Of a stretch of DNA of 36,668 bases, positions 15,347 through 22,031 are shown in pieces. The stretch lies in the IMG/VR virus record IMGVR_UViG_3300024518_000015, positions 1 through 36,668 of that record. The stretch is one strand, 5' to 3'. The number at the start of each line of letters is the position of its first letter. The first letter of the stretch is position 1. The notes beneath the pieces were generated by a model that ran no database searches, had not been told where the DNA came from, and saw only the letters and a list, made by a program, of their open reading frames with translations. Origin of the DNA: a virus. The position numbers were made by a program, and so were the translations under genes.

Positions 15347-16632
15347 AAGCTCCCCAGTACTTGTGGGATCAGATCCATCTCTTTGAAATATGTATAAAGC
15401 CCATAGCGTTCAGCATCAGGGCCGTCATCTCGAACTTTCACCGGCTGGAAGTCTAACACATTACCATGCCGGTCTTCCTTCAGCTTGTATGATTTCCGCT
15501 GCTTCAGATACTGCTGTCCAGCTTCACTGCCTGTGTGAATAAACGGCGTCTTGGTCTGGACTAGGGAGATCCCGGCCTTCACGTCATTATCGGCTTTGCT
15601 GATATTATACCCGCCATTGTATACGATGTCAATAAGATCCGATCTGGACGGGTCAGCATACATAAAAGCGTTTTTGTCAACTTCCAAGTCATCAAAGCGG
15701 TCAACGATATTGTCACTTCCTACCTTAGACTCAAAGAGCAAGGGGCGTTCATATATCTGGTCTTCTATCCTTCCAATCTCAACTAATACCATAGCATGAA
15801 CGTCTCCGAAGTCCAGCCCATACCACAGGTCGTCAAAGTCTTCTTTAGCTGGCCACTTCTCAGCAGCAAGTTCATGATATTTCGGGAAGATGAGGTTCTT
15901 GATAATACCCCAGATACCAGCGGCATAGATCTTGTATAGGTTCTCATCCTGGTCTTTCAGTGCCTCCAGCTCATCCACGTATTCCGGATCGTTCAGGAAC
16001 TCGTTATCCTTGTATGTAGAGTGCATCACTGTGGCTGTCTCGTCGTTGGCTTTCGGTTCGCCGCCCTCGAAGAACCGGTCATTGAGGAATGAGAACTGGT
16101 CAACGGGATTGAATGACAGTACGATCTGTTTTTTTGTTCGCTTCTTGCCACGGAGCCTGAGATTGAGCTGCGTTATATCCATCTCATCAAACTCTGTGCT
16201 TTCTTCTGCCCAGGCGCTTGTCAGATTCTCGAAGCTCTTTATCTTCTCTGGATCATCCATACCGGCGCAGCGGATCACTGAGCCACCCATCCAGTTTATC
16301 TCCATCGTGGACTCTTTGACGTTCACCAGGGAGCGGAGATTCCATTCGTCAATGTAGTATTTGAATAGCGCAAAGACTGAATATCTGACTGACGGTGAGG
16401 TCTTTCTGACTGCCAGGATGTTGTGCTTGATGCCCCTGGAGATGCCTGCAAGGATGCGGATGATAAACATCTGGGCAATGAAATGGGACTTCCCTGAGCC
16501 TGCGCCGCCTATGAGTACCAGGAAGCGTTTCAAGTCCATCAGGAGCGGGTAGAACTTTGTGTTCATCAGGTTTTTAACCTGACGGAAATCCCACTCGATG
16601 TTTTGTATATTTACGTTAGATGATGTCGTCAA
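15343..16632 (-). CDS. Large terminase subunit
   Basis: This 429-aa packaging ATPase and nuclease of the terminase_3 type has a Walker A motif at about 42-49 (GGAGSGKS). A Walker B/catalytic Glu region lies at about 136-145 (FENLTSAWAEESTEF). Motif III is near VLSFNPVDQFSF. In the nuclease half, D274 (WYGLDFGDVHAM) and D327 (FMYADPSRSDLID) are the expected metal-binding acids. It starts with TTG at 16632, with AAAGGATTTGGACA upstream, and overlaps the small subunit by 17 bases. It is followed by portal with an ATGA overlap. Confidence 0.93.
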   Translation of the reverse strand: MTTSSNVNIQNIEWDFRQVKNLMNTKFYPLLMDLKRFLVLIGGAGSGKSHFIAQMFIIRILAGISRGIKHNILAVRKTSPSVRYSVFALFKYYIDEWNLRSLVNVKESTMEINWMGGSVIRCAGMDDPEKIKSFENLTSAWAEESTEFDEMDITQLNLRLRGKKRTKKQIVLSFNPVDQFSFLNDRFFEGGEPKANDETATVMHSTYKDNEFLNDPEYVDELEALKDQDENLYKIYAAGIWGIIKNLIFPKYHELAAEKWPAKEDFDDLWYGLDFGDVHAMVLVEIGRIEDQIYERPLLFESKVGSDNIVDRFDDLEVDKNAFMYADPSRSDLIDIVYNGGYNISKADNDVKAGISLVQTKTPFIHTGSEAGQQYLKQRKSYKLKEDRHGNVLDFQPVKVRDDGPDAERYGLYTYFKEMDLIPQVLGSL

Positions 16633-17125
16633 TGTCCAAATCCTTTGGCAGTGTCAATGTGATGTTCCGATCTGTTCTGTCTGGCACGTCTTCGCCTACC
16701 AGTTTGAGATCCAGGAGCACATAATCTTTGTCCAGGTCATGCAGCTTCTTGAGTGTCGATGTTACTCTGTCAAGTTCGTTCACATCGTTGATCTTGATCT
16801 CTCCGCTTGCTATCTTTGCAGTGGCATCAGCGATCAACTTCTCTGCCTGTTGCCTGATGGTTTTCAGTGAGTCAAGGTTTTTCGCTATCTCCGCCCGATA
16901 GTCGGCTTTCGTGTTGACGATGGCATTTGTCGTTTTCTTCTCGACTCGCTTGTTGACTTCCAGGTCGCGCTGGATGACGCGCTCTTTCCAGTTTAAAGCC
17001 TTCGCCCATCGCTCAACTGTCCGGGAAGCGACACTAAACCGACCAGAAACCGACACATACGTCCTATCTTCTCCAAGAGAGTAATAATAATCGAATGCCT
17101 CGCCGTGTCGTGTCGTTTCGTCCAC
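16616..17125 (-). CDS. Small terminase subunit
   Basis: This 169-aa protein starts with GTG after AAGGGGGTATGAT. The N-terminal part is an HTH with the pattern RFSVASRTVERWAKALNWKE, typical of small terminases that bind the packaging site. The central part is a long coiled coil (KADYRAEIAKNLDSLKTIRQ) for ring assembly. The C-terminal strand TLTLPKDLDIDDI would contact the large subunit. It lies immediately before TerL. Confidence 0.85.
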   Translation of the reverse strand: MDETTRHGEAFDYYYSLGEDRTYVSVSGRFSVASRTVERWAKALNWKERVIQRDLEVNKRVEKKTTNAIVNTKADYRAEIAKNLDSLKTIRQQAEKLIADATAKIASGEIKINDVNELDRVTSTLKKLHDLDKDYVLLDLKLVGEDVPDRTDRNITLTLPKDLDIDDII

Positions 17126-17126
17126 A

Positions 17127-17309
17127 TCATACCCCCTTTACCAATTCATCAGGCGCAGGAATCCGTATCTTGCCTTTCCTTATATTTCTGATTTTGACTT
17201 TTACTCTATAGGATTCTAACGGTAAAGGGTGTAACGCTACTTCGGACAAGGGGAGTCGCTGTGTTTCTAACTCCGCAACTTCGAGGGATGTTTTTGGTTG
17301 GGGACCCAT
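17127..17309 (-). CDS. Small unknown protein at head of late operon
   Basis: The start is placed at ATG 17309 (MGPQPKTSLEVAELETQRL), with CAGAGGTGTTT upstream; a longer reading has no ribosome site. It encodes about 60 aa, with SYRVKVKIRNIRKGKIRIPA as a basic beta-like stretch. The GTG of TerS begins one base before its stop ends. It is the first ORF of the late transcript. The function is not recognised. Confidence 0.5.
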   Translation of the reverse strand: MGPQPKTSLEVAELETQRLPLSEVALHPLPLESYRVKVKIRNIRKGKIRIPAPDELVKGV

Positions 17310-17484
17310 AAACACCTCTGAGGGAGAAGTGGGGCAGGTCAGAGGATCGGGAGGCTTGCGCCTGCGTATCTCCAACCCGCCCCAAAGGGCTGTAACCGTT
17401 TTTGAGTAATACGTTATCTAATGGGTCTTTGGCTTCCTGACGGTTATATTATTACATCATCGCGTGGGTCTCGGTTTTGTCTGA

Positions 17485-17545
17485 TTATAAAAACAAGCCA
17501 GCCGCTGTGTAGCCTGATAAATCGGAGATGGAAGCGGCTGGCTAT
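17485..17545 (-). terminator. Intrinsic-terminator-like hairpin ahead of the terminase operon
   Basis: On the minus strand an 11-bp perfect stem (AGCCAGCCGCT at 17543-17533 with AGCGGCTGGCT at 17506-17496) closes a 26-nt loop and is followed by TGTTTTTAT. This is a terminator layout with a large loop. CTGATA just before the stem can instead pair with TATCAG in the loop. It lies about 20 nt downstream of the predicted start of the promoter at 17572-17600, so it would act on the leader of the late transcript. Confidence 0.65.
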
Positions 17546-17571
17546 CAGCAAATGAACACTATCATATTTTC

Positions 17572-17600
17572 ATTTTACATGTATTGACCGAGGATGTCAA
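17572..17600 (-). promoter_or_regulatory. Late promoter P2, sigma-70 type
   Basis: On the minus strand the -35 is TTGACA (17600-17595), the spacer is 17 bp, and the -10 is TAAAAT (17577-17572). The -35 lies in a small dyad (TTGAC-7 nt-GTCAA, 17600-17584), which could be an operator. It drives transcription leftward into the terminase operon through the hairpin above. Confidence 0.75.
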
Positions 17601-17693
17601 GTTTTTTCTTGCCAGAAAACGTCATCAGACGCGACGAGGCGGCCACCATCGAGTTAATGATGACCGCTCGTATAAGGCAAGGAGTAGGGTTCA

Positions 17694-17722
17694 AGAATAG
17701 CAGATACTGAGGGCGGTGTCAA
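17694..17722 (-). promoter_or_regulatory. Late promoter P1, sigma-70 type
   Basis: On the minus strand the -35 is a consensus TTGACA (17722-17717), the spacer is exactly 17 bp, and the -10 is TATTCT (17699-17694). It begins immediately after the stop codon of the last early gene and lies 122 bp upstream of P2, giving tandem promoters. The 90 bases between P1 and P2 hold no ORF. Confidence 0.7.
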
Positions 17723-17723
17723 A

Positions 17724-17885
17724 TCAATTCATCGTGTGCGCCGCCTGGTAGCCAGTAGCCAACAAGGTCGCATACGCATGGCTCATGAGCTTCATGGCGC
17801 AGTATATAGACCCCGTCTTCTCCATGATTCCCTGCGCCGCCTCGTCCATGATGGCCACCTCTTGTTGAGCCTTTATCTCTTGCAT
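17724..17885 (-). CDS. 53-aa unknown helical protein, last early gene
   Basis: An ATG at 17885 follows AAGGGAGTGACGAC; the TGA is at 17724-17726. The product is helical (MQEIKAQQEVAIMDEAAQGI, then SIYCAMKLMSHAYATLLATG). The central hydrophobic stretch could be a weak membrane helix or an oligomerisation helix. It overlaps the coupling zone of the previous gene by its ribosome site. It is the last gene before the late promoters. The function is unknown. Confidence 0.65.
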   Translation of the reverse strand: MQEIKAQQEVAIMDEAAQGIMEKTGSIYCAMKLMSHAYATLLATGYQAAHTMN

Positions 17886-17889
17886 GTCG

Positions 17890-18054
17890 TCACTCCCTTG
17901 CGCTGGTCTCCCCTGGCTCCTGGATGACCTCTATGTCGGCGGAACTAGGATAGCTCTCACACGCTTCCAGATACATAACATCCCATAATGTTTTAAGCCT
18001 GACCTCGCGATCCTCCCCTGCAATATCCACCAATTCGGGCTTATTCCATTCCAC
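17890..18054 (-). CDS. 54-aa unknown acidic protein
   Basis: It starts with GTG at 18054, one base after the stop of the previous gene, with GGGGTGAATAGC as ribosome site. The TGA is at 17890-17892. It contains ELVDIAGEDREVRLKTLWDV, then an acidic Pro/Glu-rich tail (IEVIQEPGETSARE). The tight spacing on both sides suggests translational coupling. The family is unknown. Confidence 0.6.
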   Translation of the reverse strand: MEWNKPELVDIAGEDREVRLKTLWDVMYLEACESYPSSADIEVIQEPGETSARE

Positions 18055-18055
18055 G

Positions 18056-18361
18056 CTATTCACCCCGCGCTTTGTTGATGACTGCTATGATAGTACCCCG
18101 CTGCTTTGCGATGTCGGTCTCTGGCGGATCTGGCTCTGCTTCTTTCCGCGTCATGGCGGCTATTTGGTTCTGTAACTTCTTGTTGTCGGCAGCCAGCCGC
18201 AACGCATGTTCAATCAGTTCTGCCGTTCGTGTGATTTCAGGCAGCTTCTCTTGTATAGTGTTTACCTTAGCCTCAAGCGTTGCCACTCGGCCAAGCGTTT
18301 CGGCATATGCTGCCGTCAAATCTTCTAGTAGAGTGCCTTCGTCTTCCGATTTGACTGTCAT
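18056..18361 (-). CDS. Coiled-coil protein of about 101 aa
   Basis: The start is placed at the second of two adjacent ATGs (18361), four to five bases after GAGGG. The first ATG at 18364 overlaps the stop of the 14-aa ORF. The product is a long coiled coil (LEAKVNTIQEKLPEITRTAEL, ALRLAADNKKLQNQIAAMTR) with an acidic start. It may be an oligomeric accessory protein. No catalytic motif is seen. Confidence 0.6.
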   Translation of the reverse strand: MTVKSEDEGTLLEDLTAAYAETLGRVATLEAKVNTIQEKLPEITRTAELIEHALRLAADNKKLQNQIAAMTRKEAEPDPPETDIAKQRGTIIAVINKARGE

Positions 18362-18405
18362 CATTCCCTCGCTTTCTTGTGTTCTGGATTCCCTGGGCAT
18401 CTCAT
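18361..18405 (-). CDS. 14-aa micro-ORF in coupled chain
   Basis: ATG 18405 overlaps the TGA of the preceding 39-aa ORF, and its own TGA overlaps the start of the next gene. GAGGAGGG lies 8-9 bases upstream. The product would be MRCPGNPEHKKARE. Its main role may be to pass ribosomes along rather than to make a peptide. Low certainty that the peptide is stable. Confidence 0.35.
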   Translation of the reverse strand: MRCPGNPEHKKARE

Positions 18406-18521
18406 TTCGGTTTGCCCTCCTCGTCTCGCATTGTGTCCCGCTCACGTCTCTGTATTGGCAATCTTGCCTCACGCCTGCGCTTATTCCGTTTCCGCTTTCG
18501 CTCTATCAGTTTCTTTCTCAT
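18402..18521 (-). CDS. 39-aa very basic protein
   Basis: An ATG at 18521 follows GGAGAGGCAAC; the TGA is at 18402-18404. More than half of the residues are Arg or Lys (KKLIERKRKRNKRRREARL), so the peptide would bind nucleic acid or acidic surfaces. It lies between a cysteine-rich gene and the micro-ORF. The family is unknown. Confidence 0.5.
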   Translation of the reverse strand: MRKKLIERKRKRNKRRREARLPIQRRERDTMRDEEGKPK

Positions 18522-18542
18522 GTTGCCTCTCCACCTTTTACC

Positions 18543-18773
18543 CTATCCAGGGAGTCGTTTATCGACACCTAACCCATAGGTGCAAAATATCTGATAGTTT
18601 CCTTTAGCAATACATGAATCTGTTATACACTCAAATACGCACCGAGACGCAGCTCTGTCGATTGACAAGCGCGGACACCATACTGAGCGACCCTTGCTAG
18701 TGCCAGCCAAGACGTCCGCCATCGTTGGCGACGCTATGTTCAGACGCCTAAACTTTGCGCGGTTTCTCTTCAT
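18543..18773 (-). CDS. Small cysteine-rich protein
   Basis: The start is placed at ATG 18773 (MKRNRAKFRRLN) after AGGAGGTGAGTGAAGAT; an 18-codon longer reading has no ribosome site. The product is about 76 aa. A basic N-terminus is followed by VWCPRLSIDRAASRCVFECI and DSCIAKGNYQIFC. Five cysteines in about 30 residues suggest a zinc-bound or disulfide fold. The function is unknown. Confidence 0.6.
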   Translation of the reverse strand: MKRNRAKFRRLNIASPTMADVLAGTSKGRSVWCPRLSIDRAASRCVFECITDSCIAKGNYQIFCTYGLGVDKRLPG

Positions 18774-18789
18774 ATCTTCACTCACCTCC

Positions 18790-19116
18790 TCAAAGATCCT
18801 CAATACTAACCGCAAGCCACCGCTCATCTACACTCATTCGCTTCCATACTCCCATCTCTGCCTCTATCCAATCCTTCACCCTCCTGCCATAAGCCCTAGC
18901 CCCGCTCCTGCCAACAGACCTTGAATAATGCTCCCACGGATGCCCGAACTTAACCACCACCGCACGCATATGACTAGCGCACAGATCCACATCGTAAAAC
19001 TCATCATCCATATCACCAGCCGCGTCCATTCGCCTATCATAGAAAAACGAATGCCCTTCCGCACCCTCTCTTCCGCATATATCACAACTAATCTTTTCAG
19101 TAACTTCCTTCACCAT
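18790..19116 (-). CDS. Zinc-finger-like protein (CxxC plus CxSH)
   Basis: This protein of about 108 aa begins at the second of two ATGs (19116), after GGAGGTAATG. The N-terminal part has ISCDICGREG, then DVDLCASHM about 30 residues later, a C2-C/H metal site. The rest is basic and helical (RSGARAYGRRVKDWIEAEMG). Small proteins of this type recur in phage early regions and may bind DNA or a host protein. The target is unknown. Confidence 0.65.
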   Translation of the reverse strand: MVKEVTEKISCDICGREGAEGHSFFYDRRMDAAGDMDDEFYDVDLCASHMRAVVVKFGHPWEHYSRSVGRSGARAYGRRVKDWIEAEMGVWKRMSVDERWLAVSIEDL

Positions 19117-19148
19117 CATTACCTCCTTTCACGTCGCAACTGACCCTA

Positions 19149-19427
19149 TCAACTCGATAATCGCCTCAGCACCATCTTGCGCCATTTGACAATCTCCACT
19201 GCCATCGCTTCCTCTAATGCAATACTGCGCTCAAGACCACGCAGGTCATCATCCAGTTTGCTCTCAAACTCAGATAAAACCTTATCCACCGTTAGCTTGT
19301 CCAGATACTCGATACGCGCTTGACGACACTCCTCCAATACACATGCAATAGCCTCGCCCGGCTCCCACTCGCCAAACTCAACCAATCCATTAACCTCCTC
19401 AAACATCCACCTAAAATCATCATTCAT
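19149..19427 (-). CDS. Unknown 92-aa helical early protein
   Basis: It is acidic and all-helical, with WMFEEVNGLVEFGEWEPGEA, a mid helix RIEYLDKLTVDKVLSEFESK, and a basic end (VKWRKMVLRRLSS). A good ribosome site (GTGAGGCAAT) precedes the ATG. It is co-directional and 11 bases from its neighbour. I cannot assign a family. Confidence 0.6.
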   Translation of the reverse strand: MNDDFRWMFEEVNGLVEFGEWEPGEAIACVLEECRQARIEYLDKLTVDKVLSEFESKLDDDLRGLERSIALEEAMAVEIVKWRKMVLRRLSS

Positions 19428-19438
19428 ATTGCCTCACC

Positions 19439-19858
19439 TCAAAACCCAAACTCTTCCATAGCCGCCTCATCTTCAGCCGCCGTCATACCAAACCCACGCT
19501 GACCAGTCCTCACATAATCAAACCACCCCTGCACCACCTCGCCCATATCCAAACTATACTCAGCCTTATACTCAGCCAACTCACCTAACACCTTAGCATC
19601 AGACTTATTCTGCATAATATTCGCCTCGTTGCCCTTGAAACGCTCCCCACTCATAGGCTTCTTCGCATTCGGGTTGTAATACTCAAACTCCCTATCAGTC
19701 TTGAGAACACCCTCGCTCTCCTGCCAGGCAACGATATTATAATTCACAGCATCAATAGTCGCCTGGTCCAGCCCGGCCTGTAAGAACTCAATAAACCGCT
19801 CGCAAAACGGCGTCTTCTCTCTCTGCGCCTTCGCCACCACTGACAATATCTCATTCAT
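19439..19858 (-). CDS. Unknown 139-aa early protein after the replication initiator
   Basis: It overlaps the end of the initiator-like gene by 8 bases, with GCGGAGGTAGGAC as ribosome site. The features are FCERFIEFLQAGLDQATID, a charged middle with YYNPNAKKPMSGERFKGNE, and a C-terminal helix rich in acidic residues (AAEDEAAMEEFGF). Being coupled to the replication gene, a helicase-loader or accessory role is possible, but no Walker motif is present, so this is only a guess. Confidence 0.55.
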   Translation of the reverse strand: MNEILSVVAKAQREKTPFCERFIEFLQAGLDQATIDAVNYNIVAWQESEGVLKTDREFEYYNPNAKKPMSGERFKGNEANIMQNKSDAKVLGELAEYKAEYSLDMGEVVQGWFDYVRTGQRGFGMTAAEDEAAMEEFGF

Positions 19859-20786
19859 GTCCTACCTCCGCTTCCGCTATGGCGACCTGCATAGCCATTA
19901 TATGATCTGACCAGTCGCCTTCTGTCTTCGCCTCCAACTCCGCCAGTTCTTCCTTCATGTGCGCCAAATGTTTCGCCTCCTCAGCCCGGCGTCTAGCACC
20001 GATGCTATCGGCCGCACCACCGTTACCACCATCCGCCTGAGCATACCAAGCATCGTAGTTGTCCAAACCATTCTTAGTATACGTTATCGCATTGTCCTGA
20101 TGCAGCTTCCCCTTCTCGCCAGCCACTTGGATAACACGGAGTATCTTTTCATCTGAGTATTCCATAACTGCGCTAAAAGCATCGAGCTGGTAGCTGTTCG
20201 AAACAAGAGTGATCGCGTTGGGATTTCCGCCGATGGCCTTCTTGAGCGCATCAGTTATTCTATCATGGCGTCCGTCTTCCTCGTTTTCTGGAGGTGGAGC
20301 CGAATCATGATTATTATTTTCTTCTCTAACCTCTTCTGATCTAGTCTTAGGATAGTCACGCCTCGCGTCCGTCTCGCGGTCACCCTTCGTCACGGCTCGC
20401 GTATCACCTTCGTCACGGCTACTGTTATATTTCTGTGACGGTACTTGGTTTTCCTTAGACCAGATGCCGTTGTAGCGGCATATCAAATCGTAGTCAATTT
20501 GGTACTTACAGCAGGTATTCTTCCCTCTATTACCACCCCTAACCACGAGTATAGGAGTTCCGTCTATCCTAAACTTCGCCAAAGCGTCGCGCCTCCGCTT
20601 GACAGATTGCCTGTTATTTCCGCCGCCTGCCGCCATCGCCTGCCCATTGGTCATGTCGAAGTCATCCTTGAAGCCAACCTCGTTATGTTCCTGTATAATC
20701 CCAACCAAAAAAGTAAAGAGTTCCTCTGGTAACTTCGTAATAATCCGATGTTTATATATGCCACGCATTACATCAGTTAGTGTCAT
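19851..20786 (-). CDS. Replication initiator-like protein
   Basis: The start is placed at ATG 20786 (MTLTDVMRGIYKHR), which overlaps the stop of the 41-aa ORF. A 15-codon longer reading is less likely. The product is 311 aa. Residues 1-105 look like a winged-helix domain of phage replisome organisers (KLPEELFTFLVGIIQEHNEV, MTNGQAMAAGGGNNRQSVKR, ILVVRGGNRGKN). A low-complexity charged linker follows, then a C-terminal helical domain with ENAITYTKNGLDNYDAWYA-type sequence as in DnaD-like/O-like proteins. It would bind the origin and recruit the host helicase. The family is inferred by pattern. Confidence 0.6.
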   Translation of the reverse strand: MTLTDVMRGIYKHRIITKLPEELFTFLVGIIQEHNEVGFKDDFDMTNGQAMAAGGGNNRQSVKRRRDALAKFRIDGTPILVVRGGNRGKNTCCKYQIDYDLICRYNGIWSKENQVPSQKYNSSRDEGDTRAVTKGDRETDARRDYPKTRSEEVREENNNHDSAPPPENEEDGRHDRITDALKKAIGGNPNAITLVSNSYQLDAFSAVMEYSDEKILRVIQVAGEKGKLHQDNAITYTKNGLDNYDAWYAQADGGNGGAADSIGARRRAEEAKHLAHMKEELAELEAKTEGDWSDHIMAMQVAIAEAEVGHE

Positions 20787-20908
20787 TCGCCGCCGCCCTT
20801 GCCGTGAAACTGAGCATGATGTGACGCACACAAAACTATAACATCCATCGGCTCCTCAGCACCCATTAGCCATATTACATTTTCTTTGAAAGTTTTTCGT
20901 CCTGGCAT
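20783..20908 (-). CDS. 41-aa ORF, HNH-remnant-like, coupled to replication gene
   Basis: ATG 20908 follows ATAGGAGGCAATC, the best ribosome site in this region; the TGA overlaps the initiator start (ATGA). The product has VIVLCASHHAQFHGKGGGE, which recalls the end of an HNH-type nuclease (LC..CH..H), but is far too short to be active. It is probably a coupling ORF for the initiator. Confidence 0.6.
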   Translation of the reverse strand: MPGRKTFKENVIWLMGAEEPMDVIVLCASHHAQFHGKGGGE

Positions 20909-20917
20909 GATTGCCTC

Positions 20918-20955
20918 CTATGAAACGACATGACAGGCGAGGTAACGCTTCATAG
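20918..20955 (-). promoter_or_regulatory. Hairpin abutting the ribosome site of the replication operon
   Basis: Ten-base arms CTATGAAGCG (20955-20946) and CGTTTCATAG (20927-20918) pair with one G-U. The hairpin ends directly against GAGG, the ribosome site of the 41-aa ORF. It also spans exactly an 11-codon ORF from ATG to TAG. Translation control of the downstream genes is a reasonable inference. Confidence 0.5.
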
Positions 20956-21051
20956 GTACGCCACCCCGTCTATCATATCAGGCTTGCCTTCGGGAGCTTA
21001 TCCCCGTCAGCGTATTTCCTCCCTGGCGGGAGTAAAGTTTTCGACACTGTA

Positions 21052-21080
21052 ATTATACCATAAGTGACCGCAAAATACAA
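21052..21080 (-). promoter_or_regulatory. Promoter for the replication genes
   Basis: On the minus strand TTGTAT (21080-21075), a 17-bp spacer and a perfect TATAAT (21057-21052). The leader to the first good ORF is about 140 nt and is structured, with a CTCCC-GCCA-GGGAG hairpin soon after the start. Confidence 0.65.
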
Positions 21081-21093
21081 GCCAATTCCCGCC

Positions 21094-21147
21094 CTACCAC
21101 CCGTTTATCACTCTAGGTCTTGTTGGGTCATGAGTACCCTCATTCAC
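21094..21147 (-). CDS. 17-aa micro-ORF
   Basis: A GTG at 21147 follows GGGAGGTGATGCCT and runs to TAG at 21094-21096, overlapping the 23-aa ORF by its start. It ends just upstream of the replication promoter. It has a good ribosome site but is very short, so expression as a peptide is uncertain. Confidence 0.3.
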   Translation of the reverse strand: MNEGTHDPTRPRVINGW

Positions 21148-21211
21148 AGGCATCACCTCCCTTCACGGCTTTATCATGCACCTCATTCAGCATTGGATAA
21201 AAGCCATTCAT
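21140..21211 (-). CDS. 23-aa micro-ORF
   Basis: An ATG at 21211 follows GGAGGCGGTGACAA and ends at TGA 21140-21142. The product is MNGFYPMLNEVHDKAVKGGD plus three residues. The ribosome site is strong. It lies between the 86-aa gene and the replication promoter. No function can be given. Confidence 0.35.
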   Translation of the reverse strand: MNGFYPMLNEVHDKAVKGGDACE

Positions 21212-21274
21212 TTGTCACCGCCTCCTCTCTATCAAAGTGAGCCTGCCCTTGCTGTGTGTAAAAGTCAAGCAGAA

Positions 21275-21535
21275 TCAGGATATAGTAGTGCGCCCCAACC
21301 GCTCCACAATCGAATCTGTTTCATGCTTGGCGATGCCGAACCGCTCCAGAAAATAATCCTGGACTGCATGAATGTTACTCAATACAGCGTCTTCTGTAGG
21401 ATAAAATTTCCTTTCTGGAATCTTTATTTCATCGCGTAGGCACACATACCCTCCAGGAACTCTTATCTTTGGATAGCCATCACCTTCAGAAATATGGAAA
21501 ATATGTCTGACAGGAACATCTGTTATTTTCATCAC
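21275..21535 (-). CDS. Unknown 86-aa early protein
   Basis: GGAGGTGATTAA precedes GTG 21535; the ATG one codon later is an alternative. It is a compact alpha/beta protein with KITDVPVRHIFHISEGDGYP, IRVPGGYVCLRDEIKIPE and a helix NIHAVQDYFLERFGIAKHE. It resembles small early phage proteins of unknown role. Confidence 0.6.
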   Translation of the reverse strand: MMKITDVPVRHIFHISEGDGYPKIRVPGGYVCLRDEIKIPERKFYPTEDAVLSNIHAVQDYFLERFGIAKHETDSIVERLGRTTIS

Positions 21536-21578
21536 TTAATCACCTCCTTCAGTTCCCTGAGCGGTGTTAGGGTAGTTG

Positions 21579-21743
21579 TTACTTGCCCGATCTCTTCTGC
21601 ACGCGGCTGTTCTTTATGCAGAACTTAATATGCTTAGTGAAACTATCTTTGCCATATGTACTCAGCCACCACGTTATATTTATGGATTCATAGAATGCTA
21701 CCAAAATCATCAATACTATCCCTATGGATGCTATAACAATCAT
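21579..21743 (-). CDS. 54-aa membrane protein
   Basis: An ATG at 21743 follows AACGAGGTGATTAT; the TAA is at 21579-21581. An N-terminal membrane helix (MIVIASIGIVLMILVAF) is followed by a basic, probably cytoplasmic tail (KHIKFCIKNSRVQKRSGK). Small early membrane peptides of this form often modify the host envelope or exclude other phages; that is inference only. Confidence 0.6.
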   Translation of the reverse strand: MIVIASIGIVLMILVAFYESINITWWLSTYGKDSFTKHIKFCIKNSRVQKRSGK

Positions 21744-21761
21744 ATAATCACCTCGTTAGAT

Positions 21762-21821
21762 GCCGCTCCCCAAGTTGTCGAGGTAGTGTGAAGGACTCCG
21801 ATATACTATGCGGAGAGCGGC
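21762..21821 (-). repeat. 10-bp inverted repeat with 40-nt loop
   Basis: GCCGCTCTCC (21821-21812) and GGGGAGCGGC (21771-21762) pair on the minus-strand transcript with one G-U. It lies between the 67-aa gene and the membrane-protein gene, about 19 nt before the latter's ATG. There is no U-run, so it is probably an RNA processing or stability element, not a terminator. Confidence 0.5.
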
Positions 21822-21827
21822 TGTGTG

Positions 21828-22031
21828 TTAGTCAGGATGCCCGTAGTAACGCGGCCAGATAAATAGATCCTCCACCGGCTTGACATTCTCGACCCGCGAC
21901 ATTTTCATGCCATGCTCATCGAAGTAAATGAAAGCGAGGTTTCCCCGGATGTAGTCCAGCCTGCCAGTCCAGCCCGTGTACGTGTTACGGACTTTCTGGC
22001 GGTCGTTCAGATCTAACTCTAGCTGCCTCAT
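21828..22031 (-). CDS. Unknown 67-aa beta-rich protein
   Basis: The start is at ATG 22031, overlapping the TGA of the methyltransferase. The sequence [20 protein letters not shown] then RLDYIRGNLAFIYFDEHGMK and VKPVEDLFIWP looks like a small SH3-like barrel. It is translationally coupled to the methyltransferase. The role is unknown. Confidence 0.6.
   Translation of the reverse strand: MRQLELDLNDRQKVRNTYTGWTGRLDYIRGNLAFIYFDEHGMKMSRVENVKPVEDLFIWPRYYGHPD

Noticed and set aside
20783-20908. HNH endonuclease
   Set aside because: Only a short LC..HH...H-like end is present in 41 residues. The fold and active site are missing, so it is described as a coupling ORF.
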